Of a stretch of DNA of 10,376 nt, positions 5,737-10,376 are shown piece after piece. Positions within the stretch are counted from its first letter, which is position 1. Every line of letters starts with the position of its first letter. The notes beneath the pieces were generated by a model, which saw only the letters and a list, made by a program, of their open reading frames with translations, did no database searches and was not told where the DNA came from. Both the position numbers and the translations under genes were made by a program. The stretch covers positions 1 through 10,376 of the forward strand of contig JASHWO010000212.1 in the NCBI GenBank assembly GCA_030044045.1, written 5' to 3'. The DNA is from Acidimicrobiales bacterium (GTDB taxonomy: Bacteria; Actinomycetota; Acidimicrobiia; Acidimicrobiales; RAAP-2).

Positions 5737-5968
5737 GACGACGATCACCGTCCGCGACGTCCCTGACGAGACCCGGGACGAGCTGGCCGGCCGTGCCGCA
5801 GCGACCGGCCGGTCGCTCCAGGAGTACCTACGCTCGTCCCTGATCGAGATGGCACGGCGTCCCGACGCCGAGGCGTGGGTGGCCCGCGTCCGGGCCCAGA
5901 AGTCCGCCACCGGCTCGTCCCTTTCGGCCGGGCAAATCCTGGCGCACCGCGACGCCGGCCGACGGTGA
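5735..5968 (+). CDS. vapB: VapB/FitA-like ribbon-helix-helix antitoxin
   Basis: A 77-residue antitoxin. The N-terminal beta strand and helix pair MTTITVRDVPDETRDELAGR...AAATGRSLQEYLRSSLIE (residues 1-38) is a FitA/VapB-type ribbon-helix-helix domain that binds DNA as a dimer. The C-terminal half (about 45-77) is the segment expected to thread into the PIN toxin. The ATG at 5735 is preferred over one 24 nt upstream, because the family's beta strand starts here and a -10 box lies 6 nt before it. Its stop overlaps the toxin start by four bases (GTGA), the usual tight coupling for toxin-antitoxin pairs. It probably represses its own promoter with the toxin as co-repressor. Confidence 0.87.
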   Translation: MTTITVRDVPDETRDELAGRAAATGRSLQEYLRSSLIEMARRPDAEAWVARVRAQKSATGSSLSAGQILAHRDAGRR

Positions 5969-6372
5969 CGCTGGTCGTCGACGCCTCGACCGTCGCCGCC
6001 GCCCTGGTGGACAGCGGCGCCACCGGAGCCTGGGCAGCGTCGCTGCTGACCAGCGAACCGCTGGGGGCGCCGCACCTCATGCCGGTGGAGGTGGCCAGCA
6101 TGCTGCGCCGAGCCGCGCAGGTCGGACAGATATCGGCCGATGCCGCGGCATTGGCCCATGCGAACCTCCTCGACCTCCCCGTCGAGTTGTTCCCTTACGA
6201 CCCGTGTGCCACACGCGCCTGGGAGCTACGGGCCACCGTCACTCCCTACGACGCCTGGTACGTCGCGCTGGCCGAGCTCCTCGGAGCGAAGGTGGCGACC
6301 CTGGACGGCAGGCTGGCCCGCGCCCCCGGTCCTTGCTGCGGCTTCGAGACGCCGCCGGCCGGCGTCAGGTGA
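5965..6372 (+). CDS. vapC: VapC-type PIN-domain ribonuclease toxin
   Basis: A 135-residue PIN-domain protein, the normal VapC length. The acidic metal-binding residues are in place: D6 in VTLVVDASTVAAAL, E42 in MPVEVASMLRR, D96 in TPYDAWYVALAELL and D114 in VATLDGRLAR. VapC toxins are Mg2+-dependent RNases that cut tRNA or rRNA and halt translation when the antitoxin is degraded; the target here is unknown. It starts at GTG 5965, inside the antitoxin stop (GTGA), with no Shine-Dalgarno site, so it is made by translational coupling. A longer in-frame start upstream is rejected, as it would overlap vapB by 90 bp. A strong hairpin follows at 6410-6435. Confidence 0.9.
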   Translation: MTLVVDASTVAAALVDSGATGAWAASLLTSEPLGAPHLMPVEVASMLRRAAQVGQISADAAALAHANLLDLPVELFPYDPCATRAWELRATVTPYDAWYVALAELLGAKVATLDGRLARAPGPCCGFETPPAGVR

Positions 6373-6409
6373 CCGGGGCCGCCTCCCGACTGATCGGGGA
6401 CTGCCGGCT

Positions 6410-6435
6410 CGACGGCTCCACCGCCGGAGCCGTCG
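6410..6435 (+). terminator. Hairpin terminator candidate after vapC
   Basis: CGACGGCTCC-ACCGCC-GGAGCCGTCG has ten perfect pairs and a 6-nt loop, 37 nt after the vapC stop. No T-run follows. It separates the first vapBC from the next antitoxin and could be a terminator or part of that gene's control region. Confidence 0.5.
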
Positions 6436-6476
6436 CCCGTGACGGCATCGGCAACAGCGTCGGCCGCCGGCCCGTA

Positions 6477-6489
6477 TACAGTCGTAGGC
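6477..6489 (+). promoter_or_regulatory. -10 box and zero-length leader of the second antitoxin
   Basis: TACAGT (6477-6482) is followed by 7 nt and then ATG 6490, matching TANNNT-N7-ATG of leaderless actinobacterial promoters. No Shine-Dalgarno site or good -35 box is seen. Confidence 0.45.
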
Positions 6490-6735
6490 ATGCGAAGCCT
6501 TCGACTCGATCCTGGCCTCGATGACAAGGTTCGTCGCGCCGCCGCAGTGAAGGGTGAATCTGTCTCGGCGTTCCTCCGCCAGGTTGCCGCCGAGCGAGCC
6601 GAGGAGACGTTGGCCGGTCGTCCGAGCGAGCGGTTCGCCGACGTCACCGGCGTGGTCCACGGCGGTGACGGTCGAGCGCGCCGGTCTGGCGACGCGTTCA
6701 CCGAGTCACTGGCGCGGGAGCGCAGCAGCCGGTGA
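6490..6735 (+). CDS. VapB-like antitoxin whose toxin gene is truncated
   Basis: An 81-residue protein with a predicted ribbon-helix-helix start (MRSLRLDPGLDDKVRRAAAVKGESVSAFLRQVAAERAEETL, in two parts, about residues 1-41). Its tail contains VTGVVHGGDGRARRSGDAFTE (in two parts), a pattern usual in actinobacterial antitoxins paired with PIN toxins. The ATG at 6490 is chosen for the N-terminal strand and the -10 box 7 nt upstream; a longer frame from 6439 lacks support. Its stop overlaps a GTG start (GTGA at 6732-6735) exactly as in the intact pairs, but the toxin that begins there is broken. The antitoxin itself looks complete, so it may survive as an orphan regulator or protect against related toxins. 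Confidence 0.78.
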   Translation: MRSLRLDPGLDDKVRRAAAVKGESVSAFLRQVAAERAEETLAGRPSERFADVTGVVHGGDGRARRSGDAFTESLARERSSR

Positions 6736-6833
6736 CGCTCACCGACGCCGGCCCGCTGATCGCCATGGCGGATCCTGGCGCACCGCCCGGACAGGTGGTC
6801 AGGGTCGCACCTCGACCAGGCCGGCGGCGGTGA
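6732..6833 (+). pseudogene. Truncated vapC (PIN-domain) remnant
   Basis: The frame begins at GTG 6732 within the antitoxin stop and reads MTLTDAGPLIAMAD, the standard first strand of a VapC PIN domain with its first catalytic Asp (D5). It then departs into PGAPPGQVVRVAPRPGRRR and stops at 6831-6833 after 33 residues, against about 130 for the family. The later part is antisense to the end of the inverted vapC, so the original toxin gene was cut between about 6771 and 6799. The remaining catalytic acids are absent, so it cannot be an active nuclease. Confidence 0.72.
6772..6786 (+). repeat. 15-bp direct repeat at the vapC truncation point (other copy 5936-5950)
   Basis: ATCCTGGCGCACCGC occurs exactly at 5936-5950, inside the 3' end of the first vapB, and again here where the second vapC loses homology to the family. 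It may mark a recombination junction or be chance in GC-rich sequence. Confidence 0.45.
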
Positions 6834-7194
6834 AGCCGCCGTCGAAGGCGAGCGCTTCGAGCAGTCCTCTTCGCCGCATCACTGCGAAGCTGGTGGCGTC
6901 GACGAACGAGTAGGTCCGCTCGTCGTGGCGCTCGAGCCACCGCCACGCCTCCTCCTCGACGTCAGCCGGCACGTGGCAGACCTCCACCGCCTCTGACCGT
7001 TCGATGAGGTGCCGGGCCCGGCGGGCCACGGCATGGCTGTCGCGGCGCCGGAGGAACGTCCAGACCTCGCCGAGCACGTGGTTGCTCACGAGCAGCGACT
7101 GGTCCCGGTGCTCCCAGAGACTCCTTGCTGCGTCGTGATGGTGGTCACGCCGTAGGGTGAGCGCCACCCAGAAGCTGGTGTCGGCAAACCTCAC
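6799..7194 (-). CDS. vapC: VapC-type PIN-domain ribonuclease toxin (inverted module)
   Basis: A 131-residue PIN-domain protein. The metal-binding acids are visible: D5 in VRFADTSFWVAL, E43 in LGEVWTFLRRR, D99 in YSFVDATSFAVMRRRG and D118 in ALAFDGGF. The ending FTAAGLVEVRP is normal for the family, so the gene is complete. It begins at a GTG overlapping the antitoxin stop (GTGA). It probably cuts a structured RNA when freed; the target is unknown. Its 3' end abuts the truncated vapC on the opposite strand with no spacer to speak of, suggesting that arrival of this module removed the rest of that gene. It differs clearly from the other VapC in sequence, so this is not a recent duplication. Confidence 0.9.
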   Translation of the reverse strand: MRFADTSFWVALTLRRDHHHDAARSLWEHRDQSLLVSNHVLGEVWTFLRRRDSHAVARRARHLIERSEAVEVCHVPADVEEEAWRWLERHDERTYSFVDATSFAVMRRRGLLEALAFDGGFTAAGLVEVRP

Positions 7195-7403
7195 GCGCCG
7201 TAGATGACGGCGTCGAGGTCGTCCACCGGCTCGGCGTCGGAGAGCCCGACGAGGCCGTCGAGCGGGTCCTGCCGGCTGCTCGGACCGAGCTCGGCGAGCA
7301 GGCTCTGGCGGATCAGCGCCGCCTTCGAGATCTTGCGCCGGCCTGCCTCACGTTCGGCGCGACGATCCAGCTCCTCGTCCATGTAGACGTTGATCCGGCG
7401 CAT
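7191..7403 (-). CDS. vapB: Ribbon-helix-helix (CopG/VapB) antitoxin
   Basis: A 70-residue antitoxin. MRRINVYMDEELDRRAEREA (1-20), then KISKAALIRQSLLAEL (24-39) is a textbook ribbon-helix-helix fold. The acidic tail DPLDGLVGLSDAEPVDDLDA (46-65) is the likely toxin-binding segment. ATG 7403 is chosen over longer frames because the conserved strand begins here and a TATATT box lies 7 nt upstream. Its stop overlaps the toxin GTG. It lies only 28 bp after the end of the MFS exporter gene on the same strand, so it may also be reached by readthrough from that gene. Confidence 0.87.
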   Translation of the reverse strand: MRRINVYMDEELDRRAEREAGRRKISKAALIRQSLLAELGPSSRQDPLDGLVGLSDAEPVDDLDAVIYGA

Positions 7404-7410
7404 GGTCGCC

Positions 7411-7445
7411 AATATACACACTTCAGACCAATTATGATGTATAAC
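7411..7445 (-). promoter_or_regulatory. Promoter/operator of the inverted vapBC module
   Basis: On the minus strand TATATT (7416 to 7411) sits 7 nt before the ATG, implying a leaderless transcript. TATACA (about 7443 to 7438) and TGTATA (about 7419 to 7414) form a 6-bp-arm inverted repeat around this AT-rich patch, a possible site for the antitoxin. The patch overlaps the last codons of the MFS gene. Confidence 0.45.
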
Positions 7446-9303
7446 TCGTGGCCGACCCGTTGCCGGCCGGCGGGCCGGCAGCACCGACGGTGCCCGCCGG
7501 GACCGGTCCCTCGCCGGTGGCGCCCACCACTCCACCGATGGTGGCCGCCGCGCCGGCGTCACCCGCAGCGACGGCGGCCGGCCCCTCGTCGGGCTCGGAG
7601 TAGACGTACCTGCCGCCCCGGAGCCACGAGGCCCCGGCGGCCACCAGGCAGGCCGCGATGGCGAAGTCGAAGGCGGCGTGGAGCCCGTCGCGGAACGGCC
7701 CGGCGATGATCGAGGGGAAGAAGCGGTGCCCGGTGACCACGTGCTGCTGGGCTCTCGAGAGGTGGGCCAGTGCCGACGACCCGACCAGGTGCTGCACCGG
7801 GCTGTAGCCGAGGAAGGCGGCGAACAGGGTGGAGACCGGCGGCAGGTCCGAGGCCGTCCGGGCCGTCCGGGCCGGCAGCCCGTGGGCCACCAGGCCGTGG
7901 TAGAGGGCGGTGGGCAGGGTGGCCGCCAGCCCGACGATCATGAGGGTGAAGAACACCCCGATGGAGAGCACCTGGGCGGCGTTCTGGAAGGTGGAGTTCA
8001 TGCCGCCGCCCACCCCGCGGTGCCGGGCCGGCAGGCTGTTCATCACCCCGGCCCGGTTCGGCGCGGCGAAGGCCCCCATGGCCAGGCCGTTCAGCAGGAG
8101 CAGCAGGCCGAAGGCCCAGTAGGGGAAGTCGACCGGCAGCAGCTCCAGTAGGAAGAAGGAGCAAGCGGCGGCCACCATGCCGCCCGAGGCGAACGGCCGG
8201 GAGCCGAAGTGGTCGGAGAGGTAGCCGCAGAGCGGCCCGGCGATCAGGAAGCCGGCGGTGAGCGGCAGCATGTAGATGCCCGCCCAGAGCGGCGTGCGGG
8301 CGAAGTCGTAGCCGTGCTGGGGCAGCCAGATCCCCTGCAGCCAGATGATCAGCATGAACATGAGGCCGCCCCGGCCCATGCTGGCCAGCAGGGTGGAGAG
8401 GCTGCCGGCGGTGAAGGCCCGGATGCGGAACAGCGCCAGCCGGAACATGGGCTCGGCCACCTTCGTCTCGATCAGGGCGAAGGCCACCAGGCAGGCCACC
8501 CCGGCGGAGAGCGCCGCCAGCACGGTGGGGCTGGTCCAGCCCATGGTGTGGCCGCCGTATGGCTGGATGCCGTAGGTGATCCCGACCATGATCCCCACCA
8601 GCCCCAGGGCGAAGGTGACGTTGCCCGGCCAGTCGATCCTCCCGGCGTGCCGCCGGGGCACCTCGCGCAGCTTCAGGTACGCCCACACCGTGCCGAACAG
8701 CCCCACCGGCACCGACACCAGGAAGATGAGGCGCCAGTCGATGGGGCCGAGCAGGCCGCCCAGGACCAGCCCGATGAACGACCCGCTGATCCCGGCCACC
8801 TGGTTCACCCCGAGCGCCATCCCCCGCTGGTCCTCCGGGAAGGCGTCGGTGAGGATGGCCGAGGAGTTTGCGATGAGGAACGCCGCGCCCACCCCCTGGA
8901 AGATCCGCATGACGACCAGGTACATGGCCGCCGCGGTGCCGCTCATCCAGGTGACGGTGAGCAGTAGCGAGAAGAGGGTGTAGACGGCGAAGCCCAGGTT
9001 GTACATGCGCACCCGGCCGTAGAGGTCGCCGAGCCGCCCCAGGCTGACCACCAGCACGCTGGTGACCACCATGAAGCTCAGGATCATCCAGAGCAGGTAG
9101 AAGCTGTTGCCCGGCGTGAGGGGTGTGAGGTGGATGCCGCGGAAGATGTCGGGCAGGGCGATCAACATGATCGAGATGTCGATGGTGGCCATCAGCACCC
9201 CGAGGGTGGTGTTCGAGAGGACCACCCACTTGTAGCGGTCGCCCCGGCCGCCGGCCGGCCGCCCGGGCGCCCCCGGCCCGTTCACCCGCGCAAAAACCCT
9301 CAC
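7432..9303 (-). CDS. MFS exporter of the DHA2 (EmrB/QacA, 14-helix) family
   Basis: A 623-residue proton-driven exporter of the inner membrane. Helix 1 (about 27-49) carries the MATIDISIMLIALP signature of DHA2 drug:H+ antiporters. The loop after helix 2 has motif A, GRLGDLYGRVRM (89-100), and helix 5 has the antiporter motif C region GVNQVAGISGSFIGLVLGG (165-183), followed by DWRLIFLVSVPVG (189-201). About fourteen hydrophobic segments run to residue 560, and motif A-like GYLSDHFGSRP (360-370) repeats in the second half. The final 55 residues form an Ala/Gly-rich hydrophilic tail. Substrate is unknown; drug, lipid or metabolite export are all possible. The start GTG 9303 has no clear Shine-Dalgarno site; a GTG 18 nt further in is an alternative. 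It is divergent from the DNA methyltransferase gene. Confidence 0.9.
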   Translation of the reverse strand: MRVFARVNGPGAPGRPAGGRGDRYKWVVLSNTTLGVLMATIDISIMLIALPDIFRGIHLTPLTPGNSFYLLWMILSFMVVTSVLVVSLGRLGDLYGRVRMYNLGFAVYTLFSLLLTVTWMSGTAAAMYLVVMRIFQGVGAAFLIANSSAILTDAFPEDQRGMALGVNQVAGISGSFIGLVLGGLLGPIDWRLIFLVSVPVGLFGTVWAYLKLREVPRRHAGRIDWPGNVTFALGLVGIMVGITYGIQPYGGHTMGWTSPTVLAALSAGVACLVAFALIETKVAEPMFRLALFRIRAFTAGSLSTLLASMGRGGLMFMLIIWLQGIWLPQHGYDFARTPLWAGIYMLPLTAGFLIAGPLCGYLSDHFGSRPFASGGMVAAACSFFLLELLPVDFPYWAFGLLLLLNGLAMGAFAAPNRAGVMNSLPARHRGVGGGMNSTFQNAAQVLSIGVFFTLMIVGLAATLPTALYHGLVAHGLPARTARTASDLPPVSTLFAAFLGYSPVQHLVGSSALAHLSRAQQHVVTGHRFFPSIIAGPFRDGLHAAFDFAIAACLVAAGASWLRGGRYVYSEPDEGPAAVAAGDAGAAATIGGVVGATGEGPVPAGTVGAAGPPAGNGSATSYTS

Positions 9304-9330
9304 AGCAGTGGTCTACCCGCCTGCCCGCGT

Positions 9331-9365
9331 ACCGTTCCACACCACCCGCCCGGGCACCGTTCCAC
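9331..9365 (-). repeat. Tandem direct repeat upstream of the MFS gene
   Basis: GTGGAACGGT (minus strand) occurs twice, 25 bp apart (9340-9331 and 9365-9356), each followed by a G-rich stretch with CGGGC and GGGT. The GGAAC cores also resemble ECF-sigma -35 elements; the nearer one is placed so that transcription would start close to the GTG. It is either a regulator site or a promoter element. Confidence 0.45.
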
Positions 9366-9380
9366 TCTCCCTCCCCGCAC

Positions 9381-9409
9381 CCCCGCCCCGGCACCGCGGC
9401 GGGGCGGGG
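9381..9409. repeat. 10-bp-arm GC hairpin in the divergent region
   Basis: CCCCGCCCCG and CGGGGCGGGG are perfect inverted repeats around a 9-nt loop. They are followed by a G-rich run with GGGGCGGGG and GGGGCGGGGG (to 9436). The whole could form a strong hairpin or G-quadruplex in single-stranded DNA or RNA. It lies between the divergent MFS and methyltransferase genes; the 9304-9483 gap holds no coding sequence. Confidence 0.6.
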
Positions 9410-9431
9410 CGCGGCGCGGCGCGGCGGGGCG

Positions 9432-9450
9432 GGGGACGTCCGTCGTCCCC
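9432..9450 (+). repeat. Second short hairpin before the DNA methyltransferase gene
   Basis: GGGGACG-TCCGT-CGTCCCC is a perfect 7-bp stem with a 5-nt loop, 33 nt before the ATG. A TAGCGT (9465-9470) between hairpin and start may be the -10 box, which would place the hairpin over the -35 region as a possible operator. Confidence 0.4.
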
Positions 9451-9483
9451 GTGCGCCGGGCCGCTAGCGTCGCCGTCGTTCCC

Positions 9484-10376
9484 ATGCCACCACGTCGCCG
9501 GACCTCGACCTCGACCTCCAACTTCGGCGTCGGCCGCCGCGAGTCCCACGACGCCCGGGGGTTCTACGCCAGGTTCGAGCAGCCCGAGCTGTCCGACGAC
9601 GAGACGGTGCCGCCCCCGACGCCGGTGGCCAACCCGTTCGTCCACGGCGACGCTCGCCACATGGATGCCGTCGAGGACGGCACGGTGGCCCTGGTGGTGA
9701 CCTCTCCCCCGTACTTCGCCGGCAAGCAGTACGAGGAGGAGCTCGGCCACGGCGGCGTGCCCGGCTCCTACCTGGAGTACCTGCAGCTCCTGGAAGCGGT
9801 GTTCGCCGACTGCGTGCGCACCCTGGAGCCGGGCGGGCGGATCGCCGTCAACGTGGCCAACCTGGGACGCAAGCCGTACCGGAGCCTGGCCGCCGACGTC
9901 ATCGCCATCCTGCAGGACCGCCTGCACCTCCTGCTCCGGGGTGAGGTGGTGTGGCAGAAGGGTGAGGGAGCCAGCGGATCCTGCGCCTGGGGCTCCTTCC
10001 GGTCGGCGTCCAACCCGGTGCTGCGCGACGTCACCGAGCGGGTGGTGATCGCCAGCAAGGGCCGCTTCGCCCGGGCCAGGAGCGTCCCCGAGCGCCAGAA
10101 GGCGGGCCTGCCCCACCGCAGCACGATCACGGCCGAGGACTTCATGGCGTACACGCTCGACGTGTGGGACGTGCCCCCCGAGAGCGCCCGCCGGGTCGAC
10201 CACCCGGCACCGTTCCCGGTCGAGCTGCCGGCCCGGCTCATCGACCTCTACACCTACCAGGACGACCTCGTGCTCGACCCGTTCATGGGCTCCGGCTCGA
10301 CCCTGGTGGCCGCGGCCCGGCTCGGCCGGCGGTACGTCGGGTACGACCTCGACGAGGGGTATGTCGCACTGGCCGA
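9484..10376 (+). CDS. Beta-class DNA methyltransferase (N4-cytosine or N6-adenine), 3' partial
   Basis: The frame is open from ATG 9484 to the window end (297 codons). Catalytic motif IV is TSPPY (residues 73-77), and SAM-binding motif I is near the end as DPFMGSGST (265-273), followed by RRYVGYDLDEGYVALA (281-296). Motif X is HPAPFPVELPARLIDLY (240-256). Motif IV before X and I is the beta-class order. SPPY is most often seen in N4-cytosine enzymes, but some N6-adenine enzymes share it. The segment between (about 85-235) includes the likely target-recognition part. No Shine-Dalgarno site precedes the ATG. No restriction endonuclease gene is in the window; a partner could lie downstream. The first 50 residues are polar and probably flexible. 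Confidence 0.88.
   Translation, partial: MPPRRRTSTSTSNFGVGRRESHDARGFYARFEQPELSDDETVPPPTPVANPFVHGDARHMDAVEDGTVALVVTSPPYFAGKQYEEELGHGGVPGSYLEYLQLLEAVFADCVRTLEPGGRIAVNVANLGRKPYRSLAADVIAILQDRLHLLLRGEVVWQKGEGASGSCAWGSFRSASNPVLRDVTERVVIASKGRFARARSVPERQKAGLPHRSTITAEDFMAYTLDVWDVPPESARRVDHPAPFPVELPARLIDLYTYQDDLVLDPFMGSGSTLVAAARLGRRYVGYDLDEGYVALA

Noticed and set aside
3633..5738. 701-codon open frame on the plus strand
   Set aside because: It overlaps P450, tetR and the LLM gene in another frame; the translation is Arg/Pro/Ala-rich with no domain.
6372..7445. Insertion sequence as the cause of the vapC truncation
   Set aside because: No transposase fragment, terminal inverted repeats or short target duplications were found; the region holds only toxin-antitoxin genes.
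7404..7562. N-terminal extension of the minus-strand vapB into the exporter gene
   Set aside because: The extra residues are Arg/Pro-rich, unlike any antitoxin, and overlap the end of the MFS coding sequence and the TATATT promoter.
7559..9394. 611-codon minus-strand frame overlapping the exporter
   Set aside because: It is a shifted shadow of the MFS gene; the MFS frame has the transmembrane segments and motifs.

Overview
The window is about 72% GC by eye, with GTG starts and few strong Shine-Dalgarno sites. It carries a probable F420-dependent oxidoreductase and CYP124/125-like P450 motifs. Together these point to an actinobacterium, perhaps an uncultured acidimicrobial or related lineage; the lineage is inferred. 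No tRNA, rRNA, CRISPR array, integrase or transposase was seen.

Left part (1-1290): a 5'-truncated gene fuses a SAM-dependent methyltransferase domain to a MUG-type mismatch/uracil DNA glycosylase. It is followed by a 72-residue protein with a CxxCxxxH zinc-binding motif. Middle-left (about 1359-2560, minus strand): a visibly AT-richer block that looks horizontally acquired. It holds a small two-helix membrane protein gene, a Panacea (DUF4065) antitoxin gene and, 15 bp downstream, a basic 158-residue protein that is the best candidate for the toxin.

Centre (2656-5658, plus strand): a compact P450 - TetR - LLM-class flavin/F420 oxidoreductase operon. It has a good -35/-10 promoter (TTGACG-N17-TAACAT). 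A perfect 8-bp-arm palindrome lies right at the expected transcription start, in the textbook position for autoregulation by the TetR protein. The natural reading is a regulated oxidative pathway for a hydrophobic small molecule; the substrate is unknown.

Centre-right (5696-7445): a cluster of VapBC-type toxin-antitoxin modules. One is intact on the plus strand. A second has an intact antitoxin but a vapC cut to its first dozen or so recognisable residues. A third is intact, lies on the minus strand, and its 3' end abuts the broken vapC. The intact pairs, and the broken one at its start, overlap by a GTGA start/stop. All three antitoxin starts have a TANNNT hexamer 6-7 nt upstream, suggesting leaderless transcripts.

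Right part (7432-10376): a 14-helix DHA2-type MFS exporter on the minus strand. It is separated by a GC-rich divergent control region (hairpins and a tandem repeat) from a plus-strand beta-class DNA methyltransferase (TSPPY), which runs off the window end.
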